52,517 nucleotides of DNA from a virus. Under the pieces are notes generated by a model that made no database searches, was not told the origin of the DNA, and saw nothing but the letters and a program-made list of their open reading frames with translations. The DNA lies in the IMG/VR virus record IMGVR_UViG_3300025000_000135, positions 1 to 52,517 of that record, one strand, 5' to 3'. Shown here piece after piece: positions 52,386-52,517 of the stretch. Numbering within the stretch: position 1 is the stretch's first letter; every line of letters starts with the position of its first letter. The position numbers and the translations under genes are program-made.

Positions 52386-52517
52386 TTACAATCCTTCTTT
52401 CTTAATCAATATATCTAAGAAACCTTTCATTTCTATATCTTCTTTTGACTGTTTAACAATTGCATCAATATAATCCTTATCATCATTGCAAATATATTGA
52501 TATATGTGATTCTTAAA
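52386..52517 (-). CDS. Partial hypothetical gene at the right edge
   Basis: An open frame enters from the right edge and stops at 52386, 1 bp before the next start. The visible 43 residues (ending DILIKKEGL) are charged and helical. Its 5' part lies outside the window. Confidence 0.4.
   Translation of the reverse strand, partial: FKNHIYQYICNDDKDYIDAIVKQSKEDIEMKGFLDILIKKEGL

Overview
The window reads as part of a large extrachromosomal element, most likely a phage-plasmid or megaplasmid, from a low-GC member of the Bacillota (Bacilli or Clostridia). The support for this is very AT-rich DNA, strong AGGAGG-type ribosome binding sites, frequent TTG and GTG starts, consensus sigma-A promoters, and tight gene packing with 1-4 bp overlaps. 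I see no ribosomal, tRNA or ordinary housekeeping genes, and no capsid or tail genes, so phage ancestry is inferred from the replication genes only.

Layout. Positions 1-6846 (+ strand): a RusA-like resolvase, a DUF5659-like protein, a dense cluster of inverted and direct repeats (863-1025) before a 518-aa putative replication initiator, a small adenine methyltransferase, a TnpB-like gene and a putative homing endonuclease. Positions 6893-13215 (- strand): a DGQHR/DndB-like protein, a membrane-anchored M23 peptidase, a large TraG/VirB4-type ATPase and two tiny membrane proteins, which look like a pared-down DNA-transfer or secretion module. Positions 13357-16629: two segregation systems back to back, ParM/ParR-like on the - strand and ParA plus a ribbon-helix-helix partner on the + strand, separated by a 0.5-kb repeat-rich region. 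Positions 16630-18664: a candidate origin with perfect DnaA boxes, palindromic iterons, a replication-O-like winged-helix gene and a possible untranslated RNA.

From 18679 to the end, nearly everything is on the - strand. It holds a nucleotide cassette (deoxyribosyltransferase-like, dNMP kinase, ThyX, dUTPase, B12-dependent ribonucleotide reductase), many very small Cys-rich proteins, and a near-complete replisome: RecD-like helicase, DnaE polymerase, RecB-like nuclease, primase, DnaB-like helicase, a Sak4/RecA-like ATPase and a large ssDNA-binding protein. The last 4 kb is a block of short unknown genes. No sliding clamp or clamp loader is visible.

The window is loaded with selfish DNA. There is a 125-aa mini-intein splitting ribonucleotide reductase exactly at its catalytic cysteine, a 437-aa LAGLIDADG intein in DnaE, at least five free-standing putative homing endonucleases (one frameshifted at a six-C run, one apparently starting at ATA), and a TnpB-like gene. 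The polymerase-side nuclease and the ssDNA-binding protein share a C-terminal DLSWMD peptide, suggesting a private docking code for this replisome. All functions are read from motifs by eye; no database search was run.
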